A DNA stretch of 47,506 bases, taken from NCBI GenBank assembly GCA_900314825.1, contig OMWS01000016.1:1-47506 (forward strand), in the 5' to 3' direction. Below are positions 24,766-34,559 of this stretch, in pieces. How positions within the stretch are numbered: the stretch's first letter is position 1; each line of letters starts with the position of its first letter. The DNA comes from an uncultured Veillonellaceae bacterium. GTDB lineage: Bacteria > Bacillota > Negativicutes > Selenomonadales > Selenomonadaceae. The position numbers were made by a program, and so were the translations under genes. The notes under the pieces were generated by a model, which worked only from the letters and a program-made list of their open reading frames with translations, made no database searches and was not told where the DNA came from.

Positions 24766-26064
24766 ATGAACGAAAAACATTTCATCGGCCCTGAAGCCAT
24801 CATCGAAAAAAAGAAAAAATACATCATGCCCTGCCTCGCCCATTTCTACAGCAATCCGCAGGAAATGGTCAAAGGCTCGATGCAGTATCTCTGGGACAGC
24901 AACGGCAAAAAGTACCTCGACTGCTACGCCGGCGTCTCCGTCATGAATTGCGGCCACTGCAACCCCGAGATCACCGAGCTCATGAAGGCGCAGATCGACG
25001 AACTGCAACATGTCTGCAACATTTATTTGACGGAAAACTTCGTGAACCTTGCCGAGCGCCTCGCTGCCGTCACGCCGGGCGATCTCCAGAAATGCTTCTT
25101 CTGCTCGACAGGCTCGGAAGCGACGGAAGGCGCGCTGCTGCTCGCTGAAGTCTACAATGGCAACAGCGAGATCATCGCGCTGCGCCAGGGACTCCACGGC
25201 CGTACGAAGCTCGGCATGAGCGTCACGGGCCTCACGATGTGGCGCACGGCGCCGACGCCCGTCGGTGGCATCCACTTTGCGCCGAATCCGTACTGCTACC
25301 GCTGCCCGCTCGGCAAGAAGCCGGACACGTGCGACCTCGCCTGCGCGAATGCCATCGAGGACATTGTGAAAACGGCGACGAGCGGCCACCCGGGCGCTTT
25401 CATCGCCGAGACGATCCAAGGAAACGCCGGCATCGTCGTGCCGCCGAAAGGATATTTCCAGCGCGTCAAAGAAATCCTTGCACAATACGGCACGCTGCTC
25501 ATCGTCGACGAAGTCCAGACGGGCTTTGCGCGCACGGGCAAGATGTTTGCCATCGAGAACTTCGATGTCGTGCCCGACATCATGTGCATGGCGAAAGCGC
25601 TCGGCAATGGCGCGCCGATCTCGTGCTTCATCTCAACGGCGAAAATCGCTGACACCTACACGCGTCCCGGTGCCTCGACGCTCGGCGGCAATCCCGTCTC
25701 GTCGACGGCCGGCCTCGCCGTGCTCGATTACATTGAAAAACACGAGCTCTGCAAGAACGCCGACGAACGCGGCAAGCAGCTGCGGAGCGGCCTGCGCGAG
25801 CTCCAGTCGCGCCACGGCGTCATCGGCGACGTGCGCGGCCTCGGCCTCATGGACGGCGCAGAATTCATCCACGCGGACGGCTCGCCGGCGCCGGAACTCC
25901 TCGACGACGTGCTCGAAGAAATGAAAGACCGCGGCTACATCATCGGCAAGAACGGCGCAGGCCGCAACGTCATGGCCTTCCAGCCGCCGCTCGTCATCAC
26001 GGAAGTGAACGTCAATGACGTCCTCGACGAACTTGACCGCGTGCTGACGGAAAAACATCTTTGA
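24766..26064 (+). CDS. Class III (omega-type) aminotransferase, AGXT2-like
   Basis: The 432-residue PLP enzyme has the fold I signatures of class III aminotransferases: GVSVMNCGHCNPEI, SGSEATEGALLLAE, the cysteine-containing CYRCPLGKKPDTCDLACANAI that marks the alanine-glyoxylate/phosphohydroxylysine group, LLIVDEVQTGFARTG and the PLP lysine in MAKALGNG. A GASTLGGNPVSSTAGLAVLDYI segment follows. It most likely transfers amino groups to glyoxylate or pyruvate; the amino donor is unknown. It lies 17 bases after the U32 gene, suggesting cotranscription, and is followed by a tRNA gene. Confidence 0.88.
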   Translation: MNEKHFIGPEAIIEKKKKYIMPCLAHFYSNPQEMVKGSMQYLWDSNGKKYLDCYAGVSVMNCGHCNPEITELMKAQIDELQHVCNIYLTENFVNLAERLAAVTPGDLQKCFFCSTGSEATEGALLLAEVYNGNSEIIALRQGLHGRTKLGMSVTGLTMWRTAPTPVGGIHFAPNPYCYRCPLGKKPDTCDLACANAIEDIVKTATSGHPGAFIAETIQGNAGIVVPPKGYFQRVKEILAQYGTLLIVDEVQTGFARTGKMFAIENFDVVPDIMCMAKALGNGAPISCFISTAKIADTYTRPGASTLGGNPVSSTAGLAVLDYIEKHELCKNADERGKQLRSGLRELQSRHGVIGDVRGLGLMDGAEFIHADGSPAPELLDDVLEEMKDRGYIIGKNGAGRNVMAFQPPLVITEVNVNDVLDELDRVLTEKHL

Positions 26065-26065
26065 T

Positions 26066-26094
26066 TTGACAAGCGCGCCCGCGTCTGGTAAAAT
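26066..26094 (+). promoter_or_regulatory. Consensus promoter of tRNA-Leu
   Basis: TTGACA (26066-26071), a 17-base spacer and TAAAAT (26089-26094) form a near-perfect sigma-70 promoter just after the aminotransferase stop codon. The tRNA begins 35 bases downstream of the -10. Confidence 0.85.
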
Positions 26095-26129
26095 ATATTT
26101 CGTTCATGACGCACACACGCCAAAACAAT

Positions 26130-26216
26130 GCCGGTGTGGCGGAATTGGCAGACGCAGCAGACTCAAAATCTGCCATTGGCAACAATGTGCCGGTTCGAGT
26201 CCGGCCACCGGCACCA
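26130..26216 (+). tRNA. tRNA-Leu (anticodon CAA)
   Basis: Acceptor GCCGGTG (26130-26136) pairs with CACCGGC (26206-26212), followed by discriminator A and encoded CCA. The anticodon stem GCAGA/TCTGC holds loop CTCAAAA, so the anticodon is CAA, reading UUG leucine codons. A long variable arm (typical of tRNA-Leu) and a T-arm with GGTTCGAGTCC are present. It is complete. Confidence 0.97.
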
Positions 26217-26230
26217 CTTGAAATCAAAAA

Positions 26231-26262
26231 GGAACCAAGCATTTCGCCTGGTTCCTTTTTTC
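26231..26262 (+). terminator. Terminator after tRNA-Leu
   Basis: GGAACCA (26231-26237) pairs with TGGTTCC (26249-26255), followed by TTTTTTC. It separates the tRNA from tmcAL, which starts 19 bases downstream. Confidence 0.9.
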
Positions 26263-26280
26263 GTATCCATGGAGATCGAT

Positions 26281-27543
26281 ATGAGCAACAACATCGGCAT
26301 CATCGCCGAATACAATCCATTCCACAACGGCCACAAATACCAACTCACAAACATCCGTGAAGCCTTCCCTGACGCCACGATCGCCGTCGTCATGAGCGGC
26401 AGCTTCACGCAGCGCGGCGAGGCGGCCATCCTCGACAAATGGACGCGGGCAAAGCTCGCCATCGAGAACGGCGTCGACCTCGTCTGCGAACTGCCCTACG
26501 CCTTCGCCTGCCGCAGCGCCGAGCACTTCGCACGCGGCGGCGTGCAAAGCCTCGCCGCGCTCGGCATCGACGCGCTGGCGTTCGGGGCGGAAACGAATGA
26601 TTTGGCGATGCTTCAATCGGTTGCACACTGCATGGACACGGAATCATTCCAATCCGCGCTCCACGACCGCATCGCCGCCGGCGCTTCCTATGCGTCTGCG
26701 TTAAGTTCGGAACTCATGGAACGCAGGAACATCGATGATTCGATTCTTCGCGCGCCAAACAACATCCTCGCTATCGAATATCTCCGTGCTCTCGCGCGTT
26801 ACGCTTCGGACGTTACGCCCCTGCTCATTGAGCGAACGGGCGCGGCCTACCATGACACGCAGTTGCATGAAGACACCGCCAGCGCTTCGGCCATCCGCAG
26901 CGCCCTTCGCGGCAAGCCAGATTGGAACAAGCTACGTCTCGTGATGCCGCCTGCCACGTTCGACGCACTTCAGAACGCAAACCCGAAGAACCTTCCACAA
27001 CAAGACCTCTTGCTCCGTCCTCTGCTTGCACGACTGCTCACGATGAATGCAGACGAGTTGCAACGCATCACCGGCATCAACGAAGGATTGGAACACCGTC
27101 TGCTCGAACGCTGCTCTTCTCCTCTCCCCTCTCGTAACGATTCCAAAGATTCTTGGGAACATCTCACGCAAGCCATCGCCACCAGCCGCTACCCGAAGTC
27201 CCGAATCTCCCGCTTGCTCGTCCACATCTTGGCGAACTTCACGAACGATATCGCGACCACATGCGACGCCACCGGCCCGCGTTACCTGCGCGTGCTCGCG
27301 ATGAATGCACGCGGCACAGCGCTTCTTCATGGCGTAAAAAAAACAGCCCGTCTTCCGATCATCACGAAGACGAGCCAGTTTTTGAACAGCCGCGACTGTC
27401 TGCGGCCTTTGGATGAATTATCTGCGTTGCAACAAATGCTGTTATATGATGTGCGAGCAACGGAACTGCGAAACCTTGCGCTTCCTGCTCCTATGGCAGC
27501 ATCGCAAGATTTCTTAACTTCGCCGTGTTACGTAAAGCAATAA
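26281..27543 (+). CDS. tmcAL: tRNA(Met) cytidine acetate ligase (TmcAL)
   Basis: The 420-residue enzyme matches YlbM/TmcAL, which adenylates acetate and makes N4-acetylcytidine at the wobble position of elongator tRNA-Met. The nucleotidyltransferase motif is GIIAEYNPFHNGHKYQL (HxGH at residues ~15-18), followed by VVMSGSFTQRGEAA, and the second half carries the helical RNA-binding region. Start: ATG 26281 with GGAGAT upstream. An in-frame extension into the tRNA gene is rejected. The 3' end overlaps the convergent lipid kinase gene by 16 bases. Length is normal for the family. Confidence 0.88.
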   Translation: MSNNIGIIAEYNPFHNGHKYQLTNIREAFPDATIAVVMSGSFTQRGEAAILDKWTRAKLAIENGVDLVCELPYAFACRSAEHFARGGVQSLAALGIDALAFGAETNDLAMLQSVAHCMDTESFQSALHDRIAAGASYASALSSELMERRNIDDSILRAPNNILAIEYLRALARYASDVTPLLIERTGAAYHDTQLHEDTASASAIRSALRGKPDWNKLRLVMPPATFDALQNANPKNLPQQDLLLRPLLARLLTMNADELQRITGINEGLEHRLLERCSSPLPSRNDSKDSWEHLTQAIATSRYPKSRISRLLVHILANFTNDIATTCDATGPRYLRVLAMNARGTALLHGVKKTARLPIITKTSQFLNSRDCLRPLDELSALQQMLLYDVRATELRNLALPAPMAASQDFLTSPCYVKQ

Positions 27544-28409
27544 ATCTCCACAGCCTTTGGCACGGTCGTAATCTCCATTGGCAGCATCGGGCCGACTTCG
27601 CCGTCGAGATCGCCGGAGAGCTCAATGTCGGCCATAATCTTGAAATGTTTTGCCTGCACGTGGAAAATTGATGGCAGGTCGATGACCGGACGGCCGGCGA
27701 AGAGATCCGTGCTGAGACGCATGACCTGGGCGACGTTTGCCTTTTTCACGGCGAGGAAATCCAGCTTGCCGTCGTCGATGGCCGCGCAGGGCAGCACGTC
27801 CTTGAAGCTCGCGACGGTCGCGCTGTTCACGACGAGGAACAGGAATGCGTCGAACGTGTACGGCGTGCCATCCGCTTCGACCGTAAAGTGCGCCGCGCGC
27901 ATCTTCGGGATTTCGCCGATGCCGCGCAGATAATACGCGAACTTGCCGAGCGCGTTCTTGAGGCGCGGCGGGACTTCGTGCGCGATGCCCGTCATCACGC
28001 CGGCGCTCGCGACATTGATGAAATACGTGCCGCCGACCTTGCCGAGGTCGACGGGGCGCGTGCTGCCCGCAGCAATCGCATCGAAATACGCATCGTAATC
28101 GTCATTGATATGCAGATACGTCGCGAAATCATTCGACGTGCCGCTGCCGATGATGCCGACCGGCAGATGAAGCTCGTTTTTCACGACGAGGTTCACGATC
28201 TCGTGCACCGTGCCATCGCCGCCCGCCGCGATGATGCCCGTGGGCTCCACCGCGCGCACGAACTCCGCAAAATGGTGGTTGTGCCGCAGCGTGCGATACG
28301 GGATGATGATGCAGTCGCGCTTCTGGAATTCCTTGATGATCCAGTCGAGCCGCCGCTTGAACGCCGCGTGTCCCGAGACGGGATTGTACGCGAGCAAGAT
28401 TTTTTTCAT
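27528..28409 (-). CDS. Diacylglycerol kinase-family lipid kinase
   Basis: The 293-residue protein has the DAGK catalytic motifs: NPVSGHAAFKRRLD, IIAAGGDGTVHEIVNLV (GGDGT) and IGSGTSNDFATYL, with the C-terminal beta-sandwich containing CAAIDDGKLDFLAV. It belongs to the YegS/DgkB-type soluble lipid kinases, which phosphorylate diacylglycerol or a related lipid, recycling it into phospholipid. The start ATG 28409 lies 68 bases downstream of the flippase stop codon across a hairpin, so it may have its own transcript or read through. The exact lipid is not determined. Confidence 0.88.
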   Translation of the reverse strand: MKKILLAYNPVSGHAAFKRRLDWIIKEFQKRDCIIIPYRTLRHNHHFAEFVRAVEPTGIIAAGGDGTVHEIVNLVVKNELHLPVGIIGSGTSNDFATYLHINDDYDAYFDAIAAGSTRPVDLGKVGGTYFINVASAGVMTGIAHEVPPRLKNALGKFAYYLRGIGEIPKMRAAHFTVEADGTPYTFDAFLFLVVNSATVASFKDVLPCAAIDDGKLDFLAVKKANVAQVMRLSTDLFAGRPVIDLPSIFHVQAKHFKIMADIELSGDLDGEVGPMLPMEITTVPKAVEIYCFT

Positions 28410-28450
28410 GGGCTCTGCCTCCCTGCTGCGCCTGTGGCACAGTGAACGAA

Positions 28451-28472
28451 CGCGCCTCGATGTTGAGGCGCG
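28451..28472. terminator. Terminator-like hairpin between flippase and lipid kinase
   Basis: CGCGCCTC (28451-28458) and GAGGCGCG (28465-28472) form an 8-bp stem with a 6-base loop. TATTTTATTT follows on the plus strand. On the minus strand only GTTCGTTC follows, so leftward termination after the flippase gene may be partial. Confidence 0.5.
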
Positions 28473-28476
28473 TATT

Positions 28477-30156
28477 TTATTTGTCTGCTTTTTCCTTGAA
28501 TACGCCGAGCTTGCGCAACACGCGGATGCTGTAGCGGCCGATCATCGGGATCTTCGCCATGTCTTCCTCGCCGATGCCGCCGATCAGCACCATGACGAGG
28601 ATATAGACGAAGCAGCCGAAGAACACGGCGCCGAACGTCGAGAGCGCGCCCATGGCCCACCACGCCATCGTGAGGTCATAAAAGCCTTTGACGGCCACGG
28701 CCATGACGACGGACGAGATGATGGTCTTGACGAGCTGCGGAACTTCCATGCGGTAGCCGATGAATTTGTAGATGAAGACGAGATTGATGATGGCCGCGAC
28801 GCCCATGTCCGCTGCCGTCGCCCAGGCTGAGCCCATGATGCCGAGCCAAGGGATGGCCGTGAGGTTCCAGTTCAGGAGCACTTTCGCCGCTGCCGCGAGG
28901 ATCATGTTCACCATCGGGATCGTCGGATGGCCGAGGCCCTGGAGGATGGCCGTCGAGACTTGATGGAGTCCCAAAAGCACAATGGAGAACGCGGAAATCA
29001 TGACGGCCGGCCCCGCGCCCGGCGCATTGTAAATGAGCGCGGAAATCGGCGTCGCCAGGACGAACACGACGACGAACGCCGGGAAGCAGACAAAATTCGA
29101 GATGCGCACGGAGGCCGCCGTCTGCGTGTAGACGCGGCTCATGTCCTTGAGCGCGCGCGCCTCGGAGATGATCGGCACGATGCTCATGGCCATGGACGCC
29201 GTGAGAATGGTCGAGAGGTTGACGAGCGGCACGGCCATGCCCGTCAGGTAGCCGAAGAGCTCTGTTGCCTCATTGATACTGTAGCCCGCGACTTCGAGGC
29301 GCTGCGGCACGATCATGAGGTCGAGGTTCGACACGACCGGCAGCATGAGGCTCGACGCCGAGACCGGCAGCGACAGCATGAAAATGCGGCGCATGACGCG
29401 CTGCCACGACAGCGGCGGTTCGCCGGGCGGCGGCGCGAGCTCCTTGCCGTAGTCGCGCTCGATGTCGCGGTCGAGTTTCCAATGGAAATAGACGAGCACG
29501 ATGAGACCCGTGACCGCGCCGGCGAGCGCACCGAGCGACGCGCCGGCGGCCGCGTAGTCGAGACCCCATGGCAGGAAGAGATCCGCCAAGAGGATCATCG
29601 TGATGACGCGGAAAATCTGCTCGACGATCTGCGACACGGCCGTCGGCGTCATGCGCTGCCAGCCCTGAAGATAGCCGCGCGAGCTTGCCAAGAGCGTCAC
29701 GAAGAAGACCGTCGGCGCCAGCACCTGCACGGCCATCTTCGCGCGTGCGTCGCGCAGGAAATGGAAATCGATGAGCCAATCCGCCGCGAAGAACGTCAAG
29801 AGCGAGAAAATGATGCCGGTCAGCAGCATGAACGTCATGGAAATGCGGAACACGCGCTTCGCGCCCCAGATATCCTTGAGCGCGACGCGCTCCGCCGTGA
29901 TGATCGAGATGGCGACCGGCACGCCAGCCTGTGAGACCGTCATGGCGAGGAAGTAAATCGGGAACGCCATCTGATAGAGGCCGATGCCCTCGCCGCCCAA
30001 AATGCGCGAAACAAAAATCCAGTTGAGGGAGCCGATGACTTTGACAACAAAGCCCGCGATCGTCAGGATGAACGTGCCCTTGAGAAACGACTCGCCCTTG
30101 CTGGAAGATTTTTTCTCTGAATCCTTACCGGAATCCGTGGTACTGATGGAAAACAC
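28477..30156 (-). CDS. Polysaccharide/lipid flippase of the MOP superfamily (SpoVB/MurJ-like)
   Basis: The 559-residue membrane protein has a short Ser/Lys-rich N-terminus and about 14 hydrophobic helices, starting FLKGTFILTIAGFVVKVIGS and SRILGGEGIGLYQMAFPIY, typical of the SpoVB/MurJ-type flippases in Firmicutes. It probably moves a lipid-linked sugar or lipid II across the membrane. The start is GTG 30154-30156; no better ATG exists in frame and the AAGG is close, so the start is uncertain. An extended -10 promoter lies ~90 bases upstream. SpoVB-like annotation does not imply sporulation here. Confidence 0.82.
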   Translation of the reverse strand: MFSISTTDSGKDSEKKSSSKGESFLKGTFILTIAGFVVKVIGSLNWIFVSRILGGEGIGLYQMAFPIYFLAMTVSQAGVPVAISIITAERVALKDIWGAKRVFRISMTFMLLTGIIFSLLTFFAADWLIDFHFLRDARAKMAVQVLAPTVFFVTLLASSRGYLQGWQRMTPTAVSQIVEQIFRVITMILLADLFLPWGLDYAAAGASLGALAGAVTGLIVLVYFHWKLDRDIERDYGKELAPPPGEPPLSWQRVMRRIFMLSLPVSASSLMLPVVSNLDLMIVPQRLEVAGYSINEATELFGYLTGMAVPLVNLSTILTASMAMSIVPIISEARALKDMSRVYTQTAASVRISNFVCFPAFVVVFVLATPISALIYNAPGAGPAVMISAFSIVLLGLHQVSTAILQGLGHPTIPMVNMILAAAAKVLLNWNLTAIPWLGIMGSAWATAADMGVAAIINLVFIYKFIGYRMEVPQLVKTIISSVVMAVAVKGFYDLTMAWWAMGALSTFGAVFFGCFVYILVMVLIGGIGEEDMAKIPMIGRYSIRVLRKLGVFKEKADK

Positions 30157-30245
30157 CGCCTTGCACCATGAAAAAACTCATGGCCGTTCGAAATTTCGAA
30201 AAATAAGGAGGACCCTGCCAGAGGGACAGAATCCCCAGCTATTGA

Positions 30246-30254
30246 ATTATATCA
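30246..30254 (-). promoter_or_regulatory. Extended -10 promoter upstream of the flippase
   Basis: On the minus strand TGATATAAT is an extended -10. The transcript leader (about 85 bases) has a small hairpin CCCTCTGGCAGGG before the start codon. Confidence 0.5.
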
Positions 30255-30305
30255 TGACAAGCGCAACGATTCCAGTATATTTTCTCGAATGCCACGTAGA
30301 CATAC

Positions 30306-30332
30306 AAAAACCTCCCCCGCGCACGGGGGAGG
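30306..30332 (-). terminator. Terminator of the Dcu transporter gene
   Basis: On the minus strand CCTCCCCC (30325-30332) pairs with GGGGGAGG (30311-30318) across a 6-base loop and is followed by TTTTTG, about 40 bases past the transporter stop. Confidence 0.88.
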
Positions 30333-30369
30333 CAGGAATCATGAAATCATACGGAAACGGGAAAGATGG

Positions 30370-31713
30370 TTACATGACGATATGAGCCATGATGAAGCCC
30401 ATGACGCAGCCCGTCGAGACACCGATGAGACCAGGGATCATGAAGCTGTGATTCAAAATGTATTTGCCGATGCGCGTCGTGCCGGAGCGGTCGAAGCCGA
30501 TGCACGCGAGGTCGGAAGGATACGTCGGGAGGAAGAAGTAGCCGTAGCACGCCGAGATGAACGACATGATGAGCACCGGATCCATGCCGACGGACAGTGC
30601 CATCGGGACGACGATCGCGATGGCGGCCGCCTGCGAGTTCACGAGTTTCGACGTGAGGAAGGCGATGATCGCATACGCCCAAGGATACGCGGCGACGGCG
30701 CTGCCGAGCGCTTCTTTGAGGAAGCTCATGTGCGCACCGAAGTACGTGTTCGCCATCCAAGCGACGCCGTAGACGGAGACGAGCGCGACGACGCCGGATT
30801 TGAAGACCTGGCTGTTGCCGACGTCTTTTGCTTTGACTTTGCACGTCAAGAGAATCAGAGCGCCGACGAGGAGCATGACCATCTGGATGACGGCCGTCAT
30901 GGAAATGGGTTTCGGCTTCGCGCCTTCTTTGGCGACGAAATGCGGCAGGAGATCCGGGAAGTTGCCGAGGATGGCGATGATCGCGATGCCGCCGAAGAAG
31001 ATGAACATCGCGCGATAGAACTCTTTCGGAAGGCTTTTGCCCTGCAGCGACTCGACATCACCGTAGACGTATTTCTTGTTTTCAGGATCGCTGATGAATT
31101 CCTGGAAGCGCGGATCGTTTTCGAGATCTTTGCCGCGGCGATAGCTCCAGAGCGCGGCGCAGAGCACGCCGAAGCCCGTGGCCGGGATGGAGACGGCGAG
31201 GATCTGCAGCACGGAGTAATCGTAGCCGGCAGCGGCCATGAAGCCGATGATCGAGACGACGGCGACAGAGACCGGAGACGCGCAGATGCCCATCTGCGAA
31301 GCGACGGACGAGACGGCCATCGGGCGCTCCGGGCGGATGCCCTGCTTGATTGCAATATCATAGATGATTGGGAACATCGTGTAGACGACGTGGCCCGTGC
31401 CGCAGAGGACGGTCAAAAACCACGTCGTGAGCGGCGCGAGGATCGTGACCTGCTTTGGATTGCTGCGCAGAAACGCCTCTGCGTATTTCAGCATGACCGT
31501 GAGGCCGCCGGACGTCTGGAGGAAGCCGGCGCACGTGACGACGGCGAGGATCGTGAGCATGACGTCGATTGGCGGCGTGCCCGGCTTGTACTGGAAAACG
31601 AATGTGAAAATGACGAGGCCGATGCCGCTGATGACGGCGAGGCCGATGCCGCCATGACGCACGCCAACGAGCAGGCATGCGAGCAGCACGAGGAAACCGA
31701 GAAGCATTTCCAT
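30370..31713 (-). CDS. Anaerobic C4-dicarboxylate transporter (DcuA/DcuB family)
   Basis: The 447-residue protein is highly hydrophobic with 10-12 helices. It opens GFLVLLACLLVGVRHGGIGLA and carries the Dcu-type conserved loops RPERPMAVSSVASQMGICASP and GYFFLPTYPSDLACIGFDRSGTT. These carriers exchange or import fumarate, malate or aspartate in anaerobes and export succinate. It has its own promoter (31779-31807) and terminator. The neighbouring lactate dehydrogenase suggests a fermentation that links lactate to succinate metabolism. DcuA versus DcuB cannot be told apart here. Confidence 0.88.
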   Translation of the reverse strand: MEMLLGFLVLLACLLVGVRHGGIGLAVISGIGLVIFTFVFQYKPGTPPIDVMLTILAVVTCAGFLQTSGGLTVMLKYAEAFLRSNPKQVTILAPLTTWFLTVLCGTGHVVYTMFPIIYDIAIKQGIRPERPMAVSSVASQMGICASPVSVAVVSIIGFMAAAGYDYSVLQILAVSIPATGFGVLCAALWSYRRGKDLENDPRFQEFISDPENKKYVYGDVESLQGKSLPKEFYRAMFIFFGGIAIIAILGNFPDLLPHFVAKEGAKPKPISMTAVIQMVMLLVGALILLTCKVKAKDVGNSQVFKSGVVALVSVYGVAWMANTYFGAHMSFLKEALGSAVAAYPWAYAIIAFLTSKLVNSQAAAIAIVVPMALSVGMDPVLIMSFISACYGYFFLPTYPSDLACIGFDRSGTTRIGKYILNHSFMIPGLIGVSTGCVMGFIMAHIVM

Positions 31714-31778
31714 AGATGAACTCCCTTTCTCTACGCTTTACCCTTTTCTTTTGTCCTATGATTCCCTTGATTTATCTT

Positions 31779-31807
31779 ATTATAGACGAAATCCGTCAAG
31801 ATGTAAA
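31779..31807 (-). promoter_or_regulatory. Promoter of the Dcu transporter gene
   Basis: On the minus strand TTTACA (31802-31807) and a perfect TATAAT (31779-31784) are 17 bases apart. The start codon is 66 bases further, after AAGGGAG. Confidence 0.8.
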
Positions 31808-31877
31808 TTCACACTTTCATTAAACTTTCAGACGATAGGACGAATTTATAGTTTCATAAATAATTCGTGCCACCAGA

Positions 31878-31915
31878 CAAAAATCTCCCGGCCGCAGGCA
31901 AAGCAGGCCGGGAGA
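31878..31915 (-). terminator. Terminator of etfB-etfA-glcD
   Basis: On the minus strand CTCCCGGCC (31905-31913) pairs with GGCCGGGAG (31884-31892) and is followed by ATTTTTG, 30 bases past the glcD stop. Confidence 0.88.
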
Positions 31916-31943
31916 TCGACGTGGAGGTTGTATGGATGCGTTT

Positions 31944-33344
31944 TCAGTCTTCGCAGACTTTGTGCGGATTCAGGATGTTCTTCGGGTCGAAGGCTTTCTT
32001 GATGCGCTGCATGAGCGCGATGTTCTCCGGCGGCAGCGACTGCTTGAGGTACGAGCGCTTCGCGAGGCCGATGCCGTGCTCGCCCGAGACCTGGCCTTGG
32101 AGGACGCGCGCTTTTTCGTACATACGATCCATGCTGCGGTCGAGGACTTTGTGCCAGTCGTCTTCCGAGAGGTCGTCACGCAGGATATAGACATGCAGGT
32201 TGCCGTCGCCGGCGTGGCCGAACAATTTGATGCGCACGCCGATTTCCTTCTGGAGGCCGTGCACGAATTCGACGAAATCATTGACGTGGCTCCTGGGTAC
32301 GACGACATCGACTTCGTCCATGGCCGTCGTCGAAGACTTGATGGCTTCGAGGAACGCACCGCGCGCTTTCCAGATGGATTCGCTGCGCTCGTCCGTGTCG
32401 GCGATGAGGATGTCGATGGCGCCCTGCTCCAGGCAGATCTGCGCCGTGTCGTCATAGTACGACGCGATTTCTTCCATCGTGTTGCCATCGAACTTCAAGA
32501 GCAGATAGGCATCGGCCTGGTTGTCTGGGAAGCGCTTGCCGAGGTATTTTTCGGCATCGAGGATGACTTCGCGCTCCATGAATTCGATGGCCGTCGGGAT
32601 GGCTTTCGACTGGATGATGAGCGGCACCGTGCCGATGGCCTGCGCGAGCGTCGGATACGGGATGAGCAGGCTGACATTTTTCTTCGGCAGCGGCAGGAGC
32701 TTCAGGATGGCTTTCGTCACGATGGCGAGCGTGCCCTCCGAGCCGATGACCATGTCCTTGATGGCGTAGCCGGAGCTGTTCTTCACGACTTTGCCGCCGA
32801 GCTCGAGGATCGTGCCGTCGGCGAGCACGACTTCGAGGCCGCGCACGTAGTCGCGCGTCACGCCGTATTTCACGGCGCGCATGCCGCCGGCGTTCGTACT
32901 GATGTTGCCGCCGATCGTCGCGGATTTCTCACCCGGATCCGGCGGATAGAAGAAGCCGCGCTCTTCGACGTATGCAGCGATCTCCATGAGCAGCACGCCC
33001 GGCTCGACGGTTAGCGTGAGGTTTTCCTCATCGAGCTCGAGGATGTGGTTCATGAGCGTCATGTCGATCATGAGGCCATGCTCGACGGCGACGGACGCGC
33101 CGACGAGGCCCGTGCCGGCGCCGCGCGGCGTCACGGCGATGTTGTGCTCGCTGGCGTATGCCATGAGCTTCGAGACTTCCTGCGCGGACTGCACGCGCAC
33201 GACGATATCCGGGTACGATTTCTCGCTCGAGAGCTCGTCGTGGCTGTATTCTTCATTGATATTGTCCTGATAAAGCACGCGCTCCGGCGCGATGAACGAG
33301 AGGATGGCCTTGTAGTCGTTCTCGTCAATGGTCTTGTAGCTCAT
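31944..33344 (-). CDS. glcD: FAD-linked lactate dehydrogenase (GlcD/LctD-like)
   Basis: The 466-residue flavoprotein oxidises a 2-hydroxy acid, most probably lactate. The PCMH-type FAD site is visible in [40 protein letters not shown] and the C-terminal [14 protein letters not shown]. The gene shares ATGA with etfA (33341-33344) and closes the etfB-etfA-glcD operon, exactly the LctBCD architecture of Acetobacterium woodii. In that complex electrons from lactate are confurcated to NAD with the help of reduced ferredoxin. Glycolate oxidation is an alternative for the family, but the Etf partners favour lactate. Confidence 0.88.
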   Translation of the reverse strand: MSYKTIDENDYKAILSFIAPERVLYQDNINEEYSHDELSSEKSYPDIVVRVQSAQEVSKLMAYASEHNIAVTPRGAGTGLVGASVAVEHGLMIDMTLMNHILELDEENLTLTVEPGVLLMEIAAYVEERGFFYPPDPGEKSATIGGNISTNAGGMRAVKYGVTRDYVRGLEVVLADGTILELGGKVVKNSSGYAIKDMVIGSEGTLAIVTKAILKLLPLPKKNVSLLIPYPTLAQAIGTVPLIIQSKAIPTAIEFMEREVILDAEKYLGKRFPDNQADAYLLLKFDGNTMEEIASYYDDTAQICLEQGAIDILIADTDERSESIWKARGAFLEAIKSSTTAMDEVDVVVPRSHVNDFVEFVHGLQKEIGVRIKLFGHAGDGNLHVYILRDDLSEDDWHKVLDRSMDRMYEKARVLQGQVSGEHGIGLAKRSYLKQSLPPENIALMQRIKKAFDPKNILNPHKVCED

Positions 33345-34540
33345 GCGATTTCACCTTTCCCCTCGCGGATGTCAGAAATGAGACGCGGCACGACTTCGTA
33401 GAGGTCGCCGACGATCGTGTAGTTCGCCGTCTTGAAAATGGAGGCTTTCGGGTCCTGGTTGATGGCGACGATGTTGTCGGAATGGTTCATGCCTGCGACG
33501 AACTGGATCGCGCCCGAGACGCCGCATGTGATGATGAGCTTCGGACGCACGGTGCGGCCGGAGAGGCCGATCTGGTGCTTCGCGTCGAACCAGCCGTTTT
33601 CGACGAGCGGACGCGTGCAGGCGACCTGGCCGCCGAGGAGGTCGGCGAGCTCTTCGAGCAGCTTGATATCGTCTTTCTTCTTGAGGCCGCGGCCCGCGAC
33701 GACGAGCACATCTGCATTCTCGATGCTCTGCTCTTTCTCTTTCTTCGTCACGCGCAGGACTTCGACGTGGCTGCCGAGTTCTTCCGTCGGCACGTCGAAC
33801 GATACGATCTCGCCATGCGCGTCGCTCGTGCGCTTCGGCGCGTCCATGATCTTGTAGCGCACGGTCGCCATCTGCGGGCGGTTGTTCGGCGTGAGGATCT
33901 CTGCCATGATATTGCCGCCAAACGCCGGGCGGATCTGCACGAGGTCGCTGCTTGCATGGATGTCGAGCACCGTGCAGTCAGCCGTGAGGCCCGTGCGGAA
34001 GCGCGCAGCGACACGCGGCGCGAGCTGGCGGCCGACCGGCGTCGCGCCGACAAGGATGGCCGCGGGGTGCACATTGTTCACGAAATGCTCGAAGGCTTTC
34101 GCGTACGTCTCGATCTTGAAGTCTTTGAGCTCTTCCTTGTCGCAGACGAAGACCTTGTCCGCGCCATAGTGACGGAGCTCTTCCGCTTCTTTCGTGATCT
34201 CGCTGCCGATGAAGAGCGCGTAGACGGGCTGCGAAATCTTTTCCGCGAGCTCGCGCGCCTTGCCGAGGAGCTCGAACGTCACGGGATGGATGCGGCCTTC
34301 GACGTGGTCGACGTAGACGGCGATGCCGAGCCACTGGCTCTTGTCGACGGTCGGCTTCTTTTCATCCTCGACGTATTCCATCGCGCCTTTCGGGCCTTTT
34401 TTCACGCAGAGGCGGCACATGCGGCAGGCAGCCGTGAGCTCGACCTTGCCGTCTTTTTCCACCATCGCGCTGAACGGGCAGATTTTGATGAACGACTGGA
34501 CGTCGTCAATTCTGTCCTGATGGACGACTAATTTTGCCAT
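33341..34540 (-). CDS. etfA: EtfA with N-terminal Fe-S extension (LctC-like)
   Basis: The 399-residue alpha subunit has an N-terminal ~65-residue ferredoxin-like extension with Cys21, Cys39, Cys42 and Cys45 (ICPF and CRMCRLC), then the Etf-alpha fold. The FAD loop [20 protein letters not shown] is followed by a [15 protein letters not shown] stretch. Ordinary EtfA proteins lack the cysteine-rich part; LctC-type subunits of electron-confurcating lactate dehydrogenases have it. Only one cluster looks complete (the third and fourth ligands normally precede a Pro; here KKGP follows). The 19-base gap to etfB and the ATGA overlap with glcD show one transcript. Confidence 0.9.
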   Translation of the reverse strand: MAKLVVHQDRIDDVQSFIKICPFSAMVEKDGKVELTAACRMCRLCVKKGPKGAMEYVEDEKKPTVDKSQWLGIAVYVDHVEGRIHPVTFELLGKARELAEKISQPVYALFIGSEITKEAEELRHYGADKVFVCDKEELKDFKIETYAKAFEHFVNNVHPAAILVGATPVGRQLAPRVAARFRTGLTADCTVLDIHASSDLVQIRPAFGGNIMAEILTPNNRPQMATVRYKIMDAPKRTSDAHGEIVSFDVPTEELGSHVEVLRVTKKEKEQSIENADVLVVAGRGLKKKDDIKLLEELADLLGGQVACTRPLVENGWFDAKHQIGLSGRTVRPKLIITCGVSGAIQFVAGMNHSDNIVAINQDPKASIFKTANYTIVGDLYEVVPRLISDIREGKGEIA

Positions 34541-34559
34541 GTTTCTTTTCCCCCTGCAA

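Noticed and set aside
26128..26280. N-terminal extension of TmcAL through the tRNA gene
   Set aside because: It would translate the tRNA and its terminator; ATG 26281 has a ribosome-binding site and starts the family's conserved N-terminus.
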